A stretch of DNA of 64,000 bases from Pristionchus mayeri. Taxonomy: Eukaryota; Nematoda; Chromadorea; Rhabditida; Neodiplogasteridae. The translations under genes were made by a program, and so were the position numbers. The first letter of the stretch is position 1, and every line of letters begins with the position of its first letter. Of the stretch, positions 23,301-35,194 are shown piece after piece. The notes below the pieces were generated by a model, which searched no databases, was not told the DNA's origin, and saw only the letters and a program-made list of their open reading frames with translations. Location: the NCBI GenBank assembly GCA_036245805.1, contig BTRK01000003.1, forward strand, positions 44,816,044-44,880,043. The letters run 5' to 3'.

Positions 23301-26300
23301 TTCTAATTTTTACAAGTAGATCAGCGTATTTGTGTCAACCAATCTTCCGCGCGTATTCGTGTCTCATTGGATATTTGTTACTTTCTCACCATTGAATACT
23401 GCTATTGGTGTAATTCCGTTTGTTACTTCTAAAAATATATCATCTCATCAGATGTCTCATCTCTCTTGCTGGAAGGTGAGCTGATTGGAGAACGACTCTC
23501 TGACTCCGAAGCACACGCGCCGGAAAGTCATGGGACACTTTTTGAATTTGTTATAACTTTTTGCCCAGAAAATTCATTATTCTGGGACTGAGGTGTGATG
23601 TACCAAATTCATCAGACATTATGGTCATGGTATTACGGTATGACGACATCCATTACATAGTTAGTGATGACGCAATCAATCTGCACTTTTTCAAAACGGC
23701 ATTATTCTTACATATATTTTTTCCTGTTCGCCATGCTTTCTATGATTTGAGATATGACCGAGGCCTACCCAGAATAAATTTTTGAAGGTGCTGCTCGGCC
23801 GTAGATTTGCTGCAGCATTGCTGCAAAAACAGGATCTGAAATTCGGAACTCGGCTTCTAGAGTAGCTAGAGACCCGTTCAAAGCATCAAAATGATCGCCA
23901 TCATGAGTACACATGATCCTGAGAATATGAATACTCTCTCGACCATAGGCGGTTTCCCGACCCTAGTTTACCTCCGAAAAACGCACGCCGCAAGCCGGAA
24001 AGATATCCAAACGCTCTAAAAAGTTGGAATTCTGTTCTTCAATACATTTTGAACATTAATAGATAAAAATCAGATTTTTACTAAACTTTTCCGTAAAGTT
24101 ATGGATGTCCAAAAAATGGTCATGCAAAAAAGTGATTTTTTCATGCCCTGAGGGCAAATGATGAGATATCGTATTCATATTCTCAGGATCATGTGTACTC
24201 ACGATGGCGATCATTTTGATGCTTTGAACGGGTCTGTAGTTACTCTAGAAGCCGAGTTCCGAATTTCAGATCCTGTTTTTGCAGATTCGCTGCAGCAAAT
24301 GTGCGACCGAGCAGCACCTTCAAAAATTTAATCTAGGTAGGCCTCGGTCATATCTCCAATCATAGAAAGTATGGCAAACAGGAAAAAATCTATGTAAGAA
24401 TAACGCCGTTTTGAAAAAGTGCAGATCGATTGCGTTATCACTACGCAATAACTATGCGATGACGTCATACCATAGAACCATGATAATATTCTCCGATGAA
24501 TTTGGTACATAACACCATAGTGCCAGAATGATCTCTTTCCTGGGCAAACAGATACAACAAATTCAAATTCTGCCCACTCACTTATGCGCGCGACTGTAGG
24601 TGGTTCTGAGAACCCATTATGGTTTATACGGCAGTAATGGCTCCTATTGATAATTCGTCCTCGATTGGGCTGTCAAACATAATTCTTTCTTCTATCAACA
24701 TATTCATTCCATTCAGATCTCTCTCCGTCACCGATTCCTCGCATGCCTCTGACAAACTGTGGTCCACACTGGCCAGAGGAGCGCCATGTCTGGTGGAGGT
24801 CGGGATCAATTTATATATTTTTATCTGAGCTATATTAGCAAAAAACAGAGAACTAAAGTGGTAGTAGTGAAGTCAAAGCGCGAGCTCACCTATTGACGTA
24901 TGTAATTGTATATTTTCAAGAAAAAATAAACATTGCAGTTAATTGTCATTAGTAGTTGCAATGATCCTGCAAAGTATGATCCCTAGAAGCGCTTTGGACA
25001 TCAGGGACACATAGTCCTAGCAGTAGTCGGCCTCACCGCACTACACCACCTAGCGTAGTCGTTTACGACCATAGCTGTCCAGGAACCGTTCCGGGGGGGG
25101 GGGGGGGCTCCCCGGGAAGGCCCCTCCCCTACCATGTATGGTGAAAATCATAGTAGGTCAAGGGAGGTCAAGACTAAGTACCATAACCAATCGATAGTAC
25201 ATTATCGATTGATATCGTATATGGCTACCGTAACCCCGAATATCGCGAACTGACTTTATTTTTAAAAAGTCCTGAAACCGTTTTCAATAGATTCTACAGT
25301 ACCCAAGTAACTACCATAACCCAGTTCCTTGGGTCAGATCCAGTTCCTTGGGTCAAACATTTTTCTAAAAATCCAAAATTGAGCAGACAAATATGTTAAC
25401 GTATCAAACTGTTTCTCTAATTATTGTTGAATAATGTTGCGCCAGGTTTAGGATTTTTAGAAAAATGTATAAAATTGCCCCCCCCCCCCGAACCGTTCCT
25501 TGGATAGCTATGTTTACGACTGCAAAATCGCTGGAAGTGGCTGCACCTACCTTTAGTAGATGCAATCACTCTAAGATATATCTGTGAGTCTAGGAATTCT
25601 GATGCTAAAATCGCAATCTGATTAAGACTGAGTACTTTAGGGAGTATCAACCATACTATTCCTTCTCTCTTCAGATCTCACTCCGTGGATGTCACAATGT
25701 CTCTGCTGCTTCTCTGGTCGCTCTTCTGGAAGGGGCAGAGAGAAGAAGAGCCCAGCTACTCACTCTACGAATGGAGGACACTGCTTTCTGCAGCGAACAG
25801 GCCAGTCGAGGGGTACGGTATCGGGTGATCAGAGGAGTGTACGGTAGGATAAATATTGAACTGGTGCTTTCATCACGTTCTGCAATGGCGAAACAAATCA
25901 GAATATGGTATTGTTGATTTTAGAGCAAGATGGGAAACAATTCATTTCTACAACACACGCGTAGTTCAGATAGAAACCTAACGGGGCTAGAAAAGGCCTT
26001 GTTGAGCAAAACTGTTTTTTTTGTTGAGCATTTTTGCGAAGATAATTATCAACCGGTTCCAGTAGTGCAGATATCGAGGTAATGAAACGAGAAACTGGCT
26101 GGTGAGAGATGGAAAATTTCTGAAAAAAAAAATGCGTCCATCGTGGAAATTGTATCGTTGTCCTTTTGATTTTGGGATGCGCGATCGAATATCAGGAATA
26201 TTGTGGTGGCGATACGAAAGTTGAGCTCAGAGATTCACTGTCCAGATGAGAATAGATTTGATATGTGGAGAAAGTTGTGTGCAGAATCGAGGTCCTTAAC

Positions 26301-26573
26301 TGAAGAATCTTGTATGAGTATTTAATTTTATGTATGGGAGAATTCCTTCTATTATTGCCAGGTTGGAATGTGGAAACATTAGATGCAGTTATGCATCAGT
26401 AATTCGACGGGAATTCAAAAATCTACTTTCAGTTGGAGCGTTTCATGCGTTCTTCCCTGATGCCTTCTGGTCGTGAATGGGCAGTGACTCGAATGAGATG
26501 CGAGTTGGGATACGCCACCCCCGCCCTTCTACTCACCCATCCTGGAGGAAAAGCCATTCTAGTGTACGATTGA
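20362..26573 (+). CDS. leucine-rich-repeat protein gene (at least seven exons, one possibly lost)
   Basis: Exons with matching phases: 20362-20376 (ATG, MASVK), 20680-20773, 20973-21057, 21247-21346, 24717-24798, 25675-25812 and 26433-26573 (ends ...ILVYD, stop TGA). The product is about 220 residues. LRR-CC-like repeats are visible: DKLWSTLARGAPCLVE then ISLRGCHNVSAASLVALLEG, which resembles F-box/LRR (AMN1-like) proteins, although I see no F-box. The 21346 exon ends in phase 0 and 24717 needs two carried bases. The copy at 60.8 kb has a 74-nt exon (X) that would fill exactly this gap, and I cannot find X here. A tandem partial duplication and a palindrome at 23.5-24.6 kb occupy that intron. 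The gene is either damaged or has a divergent exon X. The function (protein binding, possibly ubiquitin-ligase recognition) is inferred from the repeat type only. Confidence 0.55.
21805..22373 (+). mobile_element. CR1-like LINE, 3' fragment with (GATTAAA)n tail
   Basis: The frame from about 21805 to the stop at 22222-22224 encodes the C-terminal tail of a CR1/jockey-type reverse transcriptase. It includes LESVQREFTRRV, LSYPDRLKIFTLETLEYRR and a late LPLWNTLPD block. About 110 bases after the stop a tandem GATTAAA run (22340-22366) forms the tail. The polymerase domain is missing, so it is a dead 5'-truncated insertion. It lies in the large intron of the LRR gene, in sense orientation. Confidence 0.8.
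22440..23512 (+). pseudogene. tandem partial duplication of LRR-gene exons 1, A and B
   Basis: It repeats 20.22-21.03 kb: the same upstream DNA, exon 1 (its ATG is now AGG, near 22800), the uORF-like ATGAATCGTCAATGTG segment, exon A (about 23110-23203, acceptor changed from ttcag to ttgag) and the first part of exon B (from about 23453). Exon B is cut at GAAGCACAC, where the next palindrome begins. The duplicate lies inside the gene's own large intron. Confidence 0.75.
23513..24598. repeat. palindromic element, ACAGTCGCG family
   Basis: The right end reads CACTTATGCGCGCGACTGTA and the left end is a degenerate inverse. The arms pair through AACTTTTTGCCCAG, CAAATTCATC, TCAAAACGGC and CATGCCCTGAGGGCAA to a centre near 24060. 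It interrupts a duplicated LRR exon. A half copy lies at 9822-10475. Confidence 0.8.
25055..25522. repeat. foldback with G15/C12 tracts
   Basis: GTAGTCGTTTACGACCATAG with GGAACCGTTCC on the left is mirrored on the right. Each arm continues into a homopolymer: G15 at 25093-25107 and C12 at 25478-25489. A 16-base word, CCAGTTCCTTGGGTCA, is tandemly repeated near 25319-25352. It lies in the intron before LRR exon E. Confidence 0.75.
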
Positions 26574-26980
26574 GAGAACACTCTCTTCAATCCATAAACT
26601 CTCTCGCCTGCTAGAGCAGAATGTACAGTTTCCCTCCTCGAAAAACCACTTTAGATGCATTGTGTGGCCTGTAAAACCTTAGATTGCACACTCCATCTCG
26701 TCAATGTACAGTATCCCCTCTGAATCTTAGATCCTTGTCATCTATCTCAAGGGTGATCGAGTAGATGCGTTGTGAGACCTGTAAGATTGTACAGTAGTTT
26801 TCCTAATCATCGATTCGTTTTTTTTTTCTTTTTCGTTAGAAAGTTGTGCATTGTCATAGCCACGGTTATTTGATTAGCATTTCGGTGACGACCTTTATTG
26901 CTTCCCTGTTTAACTTGATTATAGTGATAAACCATTCGACACTAGCTTACTCTTGCTTAGCTAGCGCTCTCATTTTAGGA
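26574..26980 (+). other. probable 3' flank/UTR of the LRR gene
   Basis: After the stop, the sequence TGAGAGAACACT...AGAGCAGAATGTACAGT is conserved in the second LRR copy (37271 onward), so the duplicated unit includes this flank. I see no clear AATAAA. The rest of the stretch shows nothing else. Confidence 0.4.
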
Positions 26981-27649
26981 AACGGTGAAATATTTATTTA
27001 ATGACATCACACTTTGATCATCATTCCAAAAGTTGGAAAAAATGACATATTTGGGTTTCATATTCAGCTAAAAATCTAGAATTAAATATATCCAAAGTTG
27101 AATTAGCAGGCTCGAAAGAGCATCTTTCGGGCTTTCGAATGAACCTTATGGATAAATGGTGAATCAATTTTTGGGATGTGGTAGATCAATTCAACGTACA
27201 GTACTTTTTAGCACATTTATGGTTGTAACTTCAATTCTAAAGAAGCATGTGAGCTCAAATTGGTTGTATAACATTTGCTGATGGTCCTCATATATATATG
27301 TGAAGGTTTGTAGTTGTCTGGCATCGATATCTCTGAAATACTCATTTTCAGTATACCTTCCATTGACGAGCGGTCGCTTCTGTCTATATTTTTTCCGAGG
27401 ATCGGAAAGTAAGTTGAAGATTCTACAATGCATGCCTAATAGGTCTATGAAATTTGGTAGCTATTTTTCACATTTCCGTAAAGATGTGACACTTTGAATC
27501 TAGTAAATTTGGTCAAAAACGGGTCATTTTGTATGAAAATGGCTGATTTGACCATTTTTGACCAACTTTTCTAGATTCAAAGTGCCGTATCTCAAGGGAA
27601 ATGTGAAAAGAGCTACCAAATTTCACAGACATGTATGTAAGAGAACCAG
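26981..27649. repeat. degenerate relative of the Tc1-ended palindrome
   Basis: Ordered blocks are shared with 40.0-41.2 kb: CTCGAAAGAGCAT, GGTAGATCAA, GCGGTCGCTTCTGTCTA and a tttttgaccaa centre. The outer ends are not recognisable. The right side is cut by the element at 27650. Confidence 0.55.
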
Positions 27650-28169
27650 GGTTGGGCGGAAACGGATGACCGGAAAAAAAGGAAACGGAAATTTTCCGGT
27701 CAGAAATACCGGAAAAAACCGGAATACCCGGAAAATTCGGGAAAAAAAAATTCATACATTGTTTTCCAGAGTTTTTGACGATTTCCAAAGCACTTTTATG
27801 ATAATTTATAATGAAATAAATACATTTTATCCAAAAATACAAAGCGAAATGGTGTCTGCTCAGAAATTTACGATGCAATTTATTTATAATTTTTCGAACG
27901 TAATCTTGATGTTAAAACTATATTCTAAATTTGATATATTTCCAAGAAATATTAAAGTAATCGAACATTGATTTTCATTTTTTTTGCCATTTCGCATGTA
28001 TTTTTTACATCGAAATCTCTTTAAAATTGCAATAATATCTAGTGTATCTTTTCGGAAAATCTCGGCATCAGACTGGAAAATTTTCCGGTCGGAATTTTTT
28101 TCGGTTAAGTACCGGAAAACCGGAAAATTTTACTGTCGGAAATTTTACGGTTTTACGTTCCGCCCAACC
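27650..28169. repeat. foldback element rich in CCGGAAAA words
   Basis: The ends are GGTTGGGCGGAAACG and CGTTCCGCCCAACC. Just inside both ends are runs of ACCGGAAAA/TTTTCCGGT-type words, about ten in all, around an AT-rich centre. There is no credible gene. Confidence 0.8.
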
Positions 28170-28423
28170 ATGATAAGAACGACTGCAATTTCTCATTCGT
28201 CGCACTATCTTATTCTGTCATACGCAGATAAAGTTACCGATGGACGTTGACTTTAACTTGTCTGGAGTTTGACAGTAAACCGACCGCCTGGGTCGAGAAT
28301 ACCTCGACGTGATGATATCTCTGTGCAGAGTAAAATTCAGAATTAGATTTTGAATATTCCATCTAAAAATCTAGCTTTATAGTGTAGCGTTCACGCAACT
28401 GTTCAGACTTCTTCCATTCAGAT

Positions 28424-28462
28424 CTATCTCAGTGACCAATGGAACATCCTGGCTGAGGTGCG
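28424..28462 (+). pseudogene. truncated LRR-gene exon D
   Basis: ATCTATCTCAGTGACCAATG directly follows a ttccattcag acceptor, as in exon D at 24717. The middle is deleted and it ends GGCTGAG before gtgcgg. Confidence 0.4.
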
Positions 28463-29322
28463 GTTTTTTTTATTGTTCCCTTCGAGCCGGAAATAGATTT
28501 ACCCGCCTATGGGAAACGAGATATAGTGAGACTCGAAATCCCGATATCGTCTAGTTCAATTTTAATTTATGATCGCAATTTCTAACATGTACTGAGGAAC
28601 AAAAAATAGGGACTTCGAAGATGAGAACTATGACATCATGCCGCCTTAGGTAAATCAAAGGAGAGATGACGCCATAGTTCTCATGCGACCTATCGCACAC
28701 AAAATAAAATTTCCTGGACGTTTATTTCTGAAAGTGTGTCTATTTTTCAATCACGCAAGTATCGATAGAGTCCGACACCACTCTCCCATCATGATCATAT
28801 TTTATTGTGCGTTCTCACAGATTTACTGCTGCTGCGCGCGTTGGTTGCAGCAAATGACATTGATGCAGATGAAAGGTTGGGGAAACCATTCTCTCACTTT
28901 GTGAGGCTTCGTTAAATTATGCGAATTTGAAAATATTCGTTCAAGAGTGTTTTCCTGGCGCATTTTCGCTCTAAAAGTTAAAATGGCTCGTAAATTAAAA
29001 GGAGTTCGAATCAGAGATTTTCATCGATCATTTGAAAGTAAAAATAAATACATTTATATTTTTTTCGAAATTGGTTTTATTGAAACATTCGAAATTACAC
29101 GTTGTGATCCGGCGAGTTCCAGATCCGAAATTTTCTGAAAAGATGGACTTGAAGTTGTAAAGCAATACATGCGTCATCGGTGGTTTAAAAAATATTTTGA
29201 TATTCGTATTCCTATGGAATCATGCATTCATCCGCATCAATTGCTAAGCCCTTTCCTTCAAGGAGTTCCGTGATAGAGAAAAAGGGTTAGATGGACGGAA
29301 AGGATCGAACAGCCTACATAAG

Positions 29323-29381
29323 GTGCATCGTCTCACCTTCCTGCTGCTGCGAGCGCATGCTGCACCGCTACCGACTCTGAG
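29323..29381 (+). pseudogene. LRR-gene exon X, shortened but open
   Basis: After an ataag acceptor-like site it starts GTGCATCG and ends GACTCTGAG before a gtaggt donor. It is 59 nt, 15 less than the copy at 60780, so the frame and the phase (0 in, 2 out) are kept. It reads VHRLTFLLLRAHAAPLPTL. It may belong to the second LRR copy, whose exons D and E lie 7 kb further on behind inserted repeats. Confidence 0.5.
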
Positions 29382-29837
29382 GTAGGTCAATGCAGTTTAT
29401 ACCACTGACTCTGAAATACAATTATACAAATATTCTGACATGTTTATCCGCTTCCTGGCACAAGTGCGAACGAGGAACTTTCTCAATTTATCTGTACCCT
29501 CTCAGACGAGCTAGCAGTGATATTATTTGGTCTTCATTATTAGTGAAAAAAATATTCCTGACTCGTTTATTTTCTTTCACCCGTTATCTTTTTATTGGTT
29601 CAGAGTGGGAGGGAAATTGGAGAAGGAAGAAAGCACATTCGTGTAGGATTCCTTACTGTCACATGTGTGCTCATCCTACTCAGATTGAGGTTTTTTCATT
29701 GGAGAAACAGTTGCAAAATAATTTATATGGAACTAGGAAGATTGATGTAGCGAGAATGTATCATAAACAATCTGGAGTTCTCAATCAGCAATTTCAGTCC
29801 TATTTCTACTTTTTCCAAAACACTATATTTTCATTAA

Positions 29838-31199
29838 GAGACCCTCCACGAAAAAAAGGAACAACTGTGCAGGAGTCCACGGATGGTCAAAAATTCGATA
29901 ATTCCCTAACTTTTTTTCTGAAGTGTAGGTGGGGGGTCGATTTAGAAAAAGTTACAGTACCCCTCTACTTTTGGGGTCGAAAAAGTCGATACCTCAGAAT
30001 GACGTGGAGTATGGTTTTTCTGACGTATTTTTGAACGTAGAAAATGAATTTCGATATGAGAACGCTGAAAAATGCGAAAGAAAAAAAATAGCCCCGAAAA
30101 ACCGATTTTTTGGGTAAAAAGTCGAATCGTTCGATTCGAAAACGTCCGAAGTGCACCTTCTCGATACGATTTTTAGAATCTACGTCGAAAACTATGTCCA
30201 CTGTGAAAATTTCAGATTTTTAAAAATGGACAAAATTAGACCCGATATGCATTTTTGTGAGCAAATTTGCAAACATGGCCTCGTTCTGAAGCCTGAATTT
30301 TGAACCTATGTTACCATTATTGCTCGAGAATACTTCCGTATACCTTGTACCATCATTTGCTTCGTATTTCATGTTGAGGAAGTATGATAAATTGAATTGT
30401 TAAAAAAGTTCAACATTCAAAATTTTAAAACATTCCAAAAGTTTAAAATGGCATAACATCTTCAAAAAACATTTTCAGAAGTTATGGTTAGGAAATTCGT
30501 ATTGTAGGCGTGAAAATACACAATATTATGTATAACACATATTATTTTGGGATATCGACATTTTTCGTGTTTTTGGTGGGGTCGAGAAAAATCGAAATTT
30601 CAAATTTTGTCAAATTTCGTAAAAACAAATTTTAATATGTACCTAGCACCTATTTCGTTCAGAAAGACCTATTTTCCGACCAATGGAGATACTAGTTTCA
30701 CAATTCAGTCTTCAGAACGAGACCATGTTTGCCAATTTGCTCACAAAAATGCACTTCGGGTCTAATTTTCTCTAAATATGTCCATTTTTAAAAATCTGAA
30801 ATTTTCACAGTAGGCATATTTTTTGACGTAGATTCTAAAAAATCGTATCGGGAAGGTGCACCTCGGACGTTTTCGAATCGAACGGTTCGACTATTTAACC
30901 CAAAAAGCGGTTTTTCAAAGCTAGCTTTTATATTTCGCATTTTTCAGCGTTCTCATGCAGAAATTCGTTTTCTACGATTAAAAATTCGTCAGAAAACCTA
31001 TATCCCACGTTATTCTGAGATATCGACTTTTTCGACCCCAAAAGTAGGGGGGTACTGTAACTTTTTCTAAATCGACCCCCAGCCTTAGTTATTGCGGCCG
31101 TCAATCAGCACTCGGGACCTACACTTCAGAAAAAAAGTTAGGTAATTTTCGAATTTTTCACCATCCGTGGACCTGTTACGTTTTCTCGTGGAGGGTCTC
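29838..31199. repeat. 1.36-kb palindromic element flanked by TTAA
   Basis: The termini are GAGACCCTCCACG and CGTGGAGGGTCTC, with TTAA directly outside on both sides (29834-29837 and 31200-31203). The inner arms mirror each other (GACTTTTTCGACCCC with its inverse, and CGTTTTCGAATCGAACG with its inverse) to a centre near 30500. A TTAA duplication is characteristic of piggyBac-type integration and of the PALTTAA palindromes known from Caenorhabditis. It has no transposase and is non-autonomous. Confidence 0.9.
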
Positions 31200-31794
31200 T
31201 TAAGATATGCGTTATGTATTGAGTATAATTGCCTTAGGAGTCATATCTAAAATGACGAATAGTATAGTGTCAATGATTGGTTGTCGATGTTTCACCATAT
31301 GCATACTCCTAATTTACCCTGTTACCTTTGTTATCTTTATGTTTACATTTGCTATTAAACTCCCGAATCAGCATAATAAGAAGAGAGATTAAATGGAAGC
31401 GAATTTACTCTCTGATGCATATTTAAATTGTACATTTTGAAGAATGGAAGCAAGAAGAACAAAAATATATAATACAATATAATAAATCGAAATAAATCAC
31501 AAAATGAAGATCGGAGTTTTCATATTTAATCGGGAGTGTCTAGAAGTGATTCATAGTCTGCGTCTCTGTGTTTATAATATTACGAATGTTTGCTTTCAAC
31601 ATGCAGTGATGGAGCACGATAAAGAGTGTTGTCTAGGGGTTTATGGGTTTTCTTCGAGCAAAAATGCTTATGATCGTGCGCACAGTAATATTTGTTTTTA
31701 AAAAATATTTATATTTTACACGTAAACAGCAGTTGTATCTCCCTAATTTCTAACGTACTCACTCGAGGAAGACCTTACGACATTCAGAACGGAC

Positions 31795-32406
31795 ATGTCT
31801 ATTACGATGCTCGGAGAACATCTCAACGGAAAGGCTACTGATGTTTTCAGGGACATGCGAAGGAAAGTGAGAAACTCCGGATTGACCAAGGCTTTGGATT
31901 GGCTGAAAATGCGCTTATCGGAGGAGACGCCGTTCCAATCGATCGACAACGTAAAGAAGCTCAATAATCTGTCTGGAAATGGGCAGAACGTTTCTGTTGT
32001 ATGTGACGAGCTGGAGCGACTCACAAGGAAGATATCTCCGGATAGAATCAAGAAGGAGCAGTTGAGAAGGGATCACCTGATCCTGCTCTACGAGAGGACA
32101 GAACAGCACGAGAAGCTGCTGGAGCTGTATGCCAAGGGAGACTCCTATGAGAAGATGAAGGCAAAGCTGCTGCAGATAGAGTATATGAAAGAGCAAATGG
32201 CCGGATTCAAGAGAGTCGAGCACAGTAGTGCTCAGTCCTTGGAGAAGGATGATAGCAGGAGAGTTGCCATGGAAATAAGATGTGGGCACTGCAATAAGCA
32301 GGAACACATCATGTTATCACCTCCATGGCTTCCCAGAGCGGAAACCAACATTATCTCCGGATGCACCTCCATTCAAACCAATCCTGCAGAGAAACCAGAA
32401 TGTTGA
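31795..32406 (+). mobile_element. gag-like fragment of an LTR-type retroelement, frame-broken
   Basis: The 200-codon frame has a helical, charged region and then a partial zinc knuckle (CGHC followed by H at the right distance). The frame leaves register inside the knuckle, and the downstream frame (from 32282) overlaps it. No flanking LTR pair could be recognised and the gag N-terminal part is missing. It is described only as a remnant. Confidence 0.6.
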
Positions 32407-33193
32407 AATCATGAAGGTGTCTGCAGTGAAAGAAACTGACGACATAAGTGGATTTTTCGTCACCAAGAAGTCTCGTGGAGTGCAGGGAGTGATCAATGGA
32501 CAAAGGAGAAGTGTTCTTCTGGACACTGGAGCAGAGGTGTCTCTGATTGAGGAGAACCTACTGCGTGGAATGAAAGGAGTGGAAGTGAATCAGGATGTCA
32601 GAGTGAAGCTGAGATGTGCCAGTAAGAGGAAGATCGGTGTGCGAGGTGCCACCGTACTCGAAGTGGAGCTAGACATAGGAAAGAAGGCCATGATTGGCTT
32701 CTATGTCACTAAATCCCCGGTTGGAGTCATCATCGGTGGAAGTGGACTGGATGCGATCGGAGTGGAACTTCGGACCAAGAATGACGGCCGTAGCGTACCT
32801 CTCAAGGAAGAGGAGGGACAATGTGAACGGATCGAAAATGTGATTCCGAATGGAGAAATGGAGATCAAGATGATCGAGAAAGTGGATCACAGGAAGGAAA
32901 GGAAACGATGGAAGAAGAACAAGGATAAGGAGGAGATCAAGGGAAGCAAGGATGCTCAGTCTCCGGATGATTATATCATCATGAAGCACACCAGTGCGAC
33001 ACCACTCGGAGATGAGAAGTATTGGGGAAGGAAAAACTCCGGATATAATAACCCTGGATCTTCCAACAAGGATCAAAATGGAAAAGGAGGACAGAAGAAG
33101 GAGAGAGGAGGAGGACAGCCAAGAGACGAGGGCGCCTCTTATTGGAAAGAGCGGGGAGATGTAAGGGAATCGAGCAAGAAAGCAAGAAATTAA
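32282..33193 (+). mobile_element. retropepsin-like aspartic protease fragment with basic tail
   Basis: The 303-codon frame carries the LLDTGAEVSLI active-site motif at about residues 80-90 and a later hydrophobic-Gly motif, VIIGGSG, consistent with a single-lobed retropepsin. After it comes a long Lys/Gly/Glu-rich tail ending in KKARN and a stop, where a reverse transcriptase would be expected. RT, RNase H and integrase are absent. The long intact frame with a unique low-complexity C-terminus leaves open a captured gag-protease gene. Confidence 0.65.
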
Positions 33194-34761
33194 ACCCGGA
33201 TAAACCCATTATATTATATGAGGATACCGTAGGCATGTACAGATAGGATCCTTGAACCATAATCCAAATCCGAAATTTGAAGTCTCTAGCTCAAGTTTGA
33301 GCCGAGATACACGCATTTGAAGTTTCTACAGGGCTAAGGGACAATCAAGATAGTTTGAAAATCAGGTAGATTCAGAGAAGCGGTCTATGTAAATGGTCAG
33401 AAAACACAGAGGAACGGAAGGAAAGAGGAGAGGAGCGGGCGTACCCATGCCGTCTGCCGCTCTCGCCTCCTCTCTCGCGCGGTCGGATTTACATACAGTG
33501 TTCTCGTCATTGCTAAGGGATTTCCGCGCGGGATTCTCAGTGGTTTTGGGTGCTTTAAGTAATAAAGAAGAATAATAATGGAGAAGACGAATTTATTATC
33601 ATGACACATCGCCAATTACCGTAGTTTGTTAGTAAAATAGTGTCACTTAGTGATTCGCCAGAAGTTACAGTAATCATTCTTTTCGTGTAATTTCTCTCCT
33701 ATTTTTGTCCTATTTTCGTATATTTATTGTCCGTGATTAGTTTAACTTCGTTTCTTTTATATTTATTATTTTGTTATCGCTTAATTGGTTTAATTACCCA
33801 AGTTTGAGGCTCCGGATAAAGCGTGCACATCAATATTCGGTTGGTAACAAGTGCAAGGCGATCTTGGGAACTCGAACTCCGGATAACGTCTACCTAGTTC
33901 TGCCCTGACGGTGTCTACTTCACTGTTTGCACTTGACGGCGGGACTTATAGCGAGCATCGTAGAGAGACGTGCCATAGCTCATTCGATAGAGCGTACGCG
34001 GTTGTGCTCCTAGAGACTTTTCAGAATTGTGAAATTTTTACCGGAAAGGTGCGAAAATTACCTTCAAAGTTCGAAATTTTGAGCCATTTGGTAGTTCAGA
34101 TACATTTTGTGCTATCCAAGCTCTCAATGGAAATTCCAAGTTCCTAGCGGCCTACATCAGACCAATATGTCACGGCGAATCCAATGAGCTTAATTTCAAA
34201 AAGATTGGTTTCCATCGGTAGGTGCTGACGCCTTTCAAACATTTTACCGCGCGAATTTATCCCTCTGCCTCCTTCTCCTCTCTCCCATCCCCGCGCCTCT
34301 CTCTTGACCACGTCCACGGTTGTAAACACGGCGAGCCGTCTCAAGTTGTCAACAACCTTCGGAAACGAAATACAAATTCGAAGCTAGGGTTAAACGAGTA
34401 TCATATTTGGAATCACCGTGTATCTGGAATCACCCACGGTGGCATGGTTTGTTATGGTCGAACGGGTACTTTCAGTTTTGTACTTTTGAACACTATGGGT
34501 GAGGGGAGGGAGTATGAAGGAGTTGAAAGCTTCCGACCTGTGTTACTTTACAATTGCACACTTTGAAAACATCTAATAATGCGATGTAATCATTCTAACC
34601 ATTGTCAACTGTCTTGAAGACGGTGCCACCGCTTCTCGACGGGATGGACCGTGGTATCCAAAATCGACGAATTATAGGGGAGGAGGATAACACAATTATC
34701 TCAACAAATTTTGACCACAAGAAATAACAAATCAATCGCTCCGCGTCAATAAAAGTCCCGA
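33194..34761. other. stretch downstream of the protease frame, no supported gene
   Basis: It contains a GC-rich purine/pyrimidine patch (33410-33545) and a tRNA D-arm-like word near 33973. I could not define an LTR or an exon. Confidence 0.45.
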
Positions 34762-35194
34762 GATCCACCTTCCGTGAGAAGGTGGCGTATCCTGTCTTTG
34801 CAAGCAGTCAACATCTGAGTGAATTTTGGCGAAATATCAATTCAATAACAGGAGTGAGATCCTTCTACCCAAAACAATCAGTTCAATAAAAGTCCCGGGA
34901 TCAACAGCCAAAATTCTCTCACTATTTTTGACAATCTCTGTTACAATGTTATGATATGAATTAATAACAAAATAAAGGAGATTAATTATTTTTATGCGTA
35001 AATATTATGTATTCGTGGAATAACATAAAATAGTGAGAGAATTTTGGCTGTTGATCCCGGGACTTTTATTGAACTGATTGTTTTGAGTAGTAGGGTCTCA
35101 CTACTTTCATTGAATTGATATTTCGCCAAAATTCACTCAGATGTTGACTTTGTTTGCAAAGATAGGATACGTCACCTTCCCACGGAAGGTGGAT
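34762..35194. repeat. 430-bp palindromic element
   Basis: The outer ends ATCCACCTTCCGTG and CACGGAAGGTGGAT, the middle GATGTTGAC word and the inner AAAAGTCCCGGGATCAACAG arms mirror each other around an AT-rich centre near 34975. Confidence 0.85.

Noticed and set aside
29390..30034. 214-codon open frame
   Set aside because: The last third runs into the TTAA palindrome, composition is that of AT-rich non-coding DNA, and no domain is visible.
33961..34030. tRNA-like D-arm word (ATAGCTCATTCGATAGAGCG)
   Set aside because: No T-arm, anticodon stem or acceptor stem follows, so it is probably chance or a tiny remnant.
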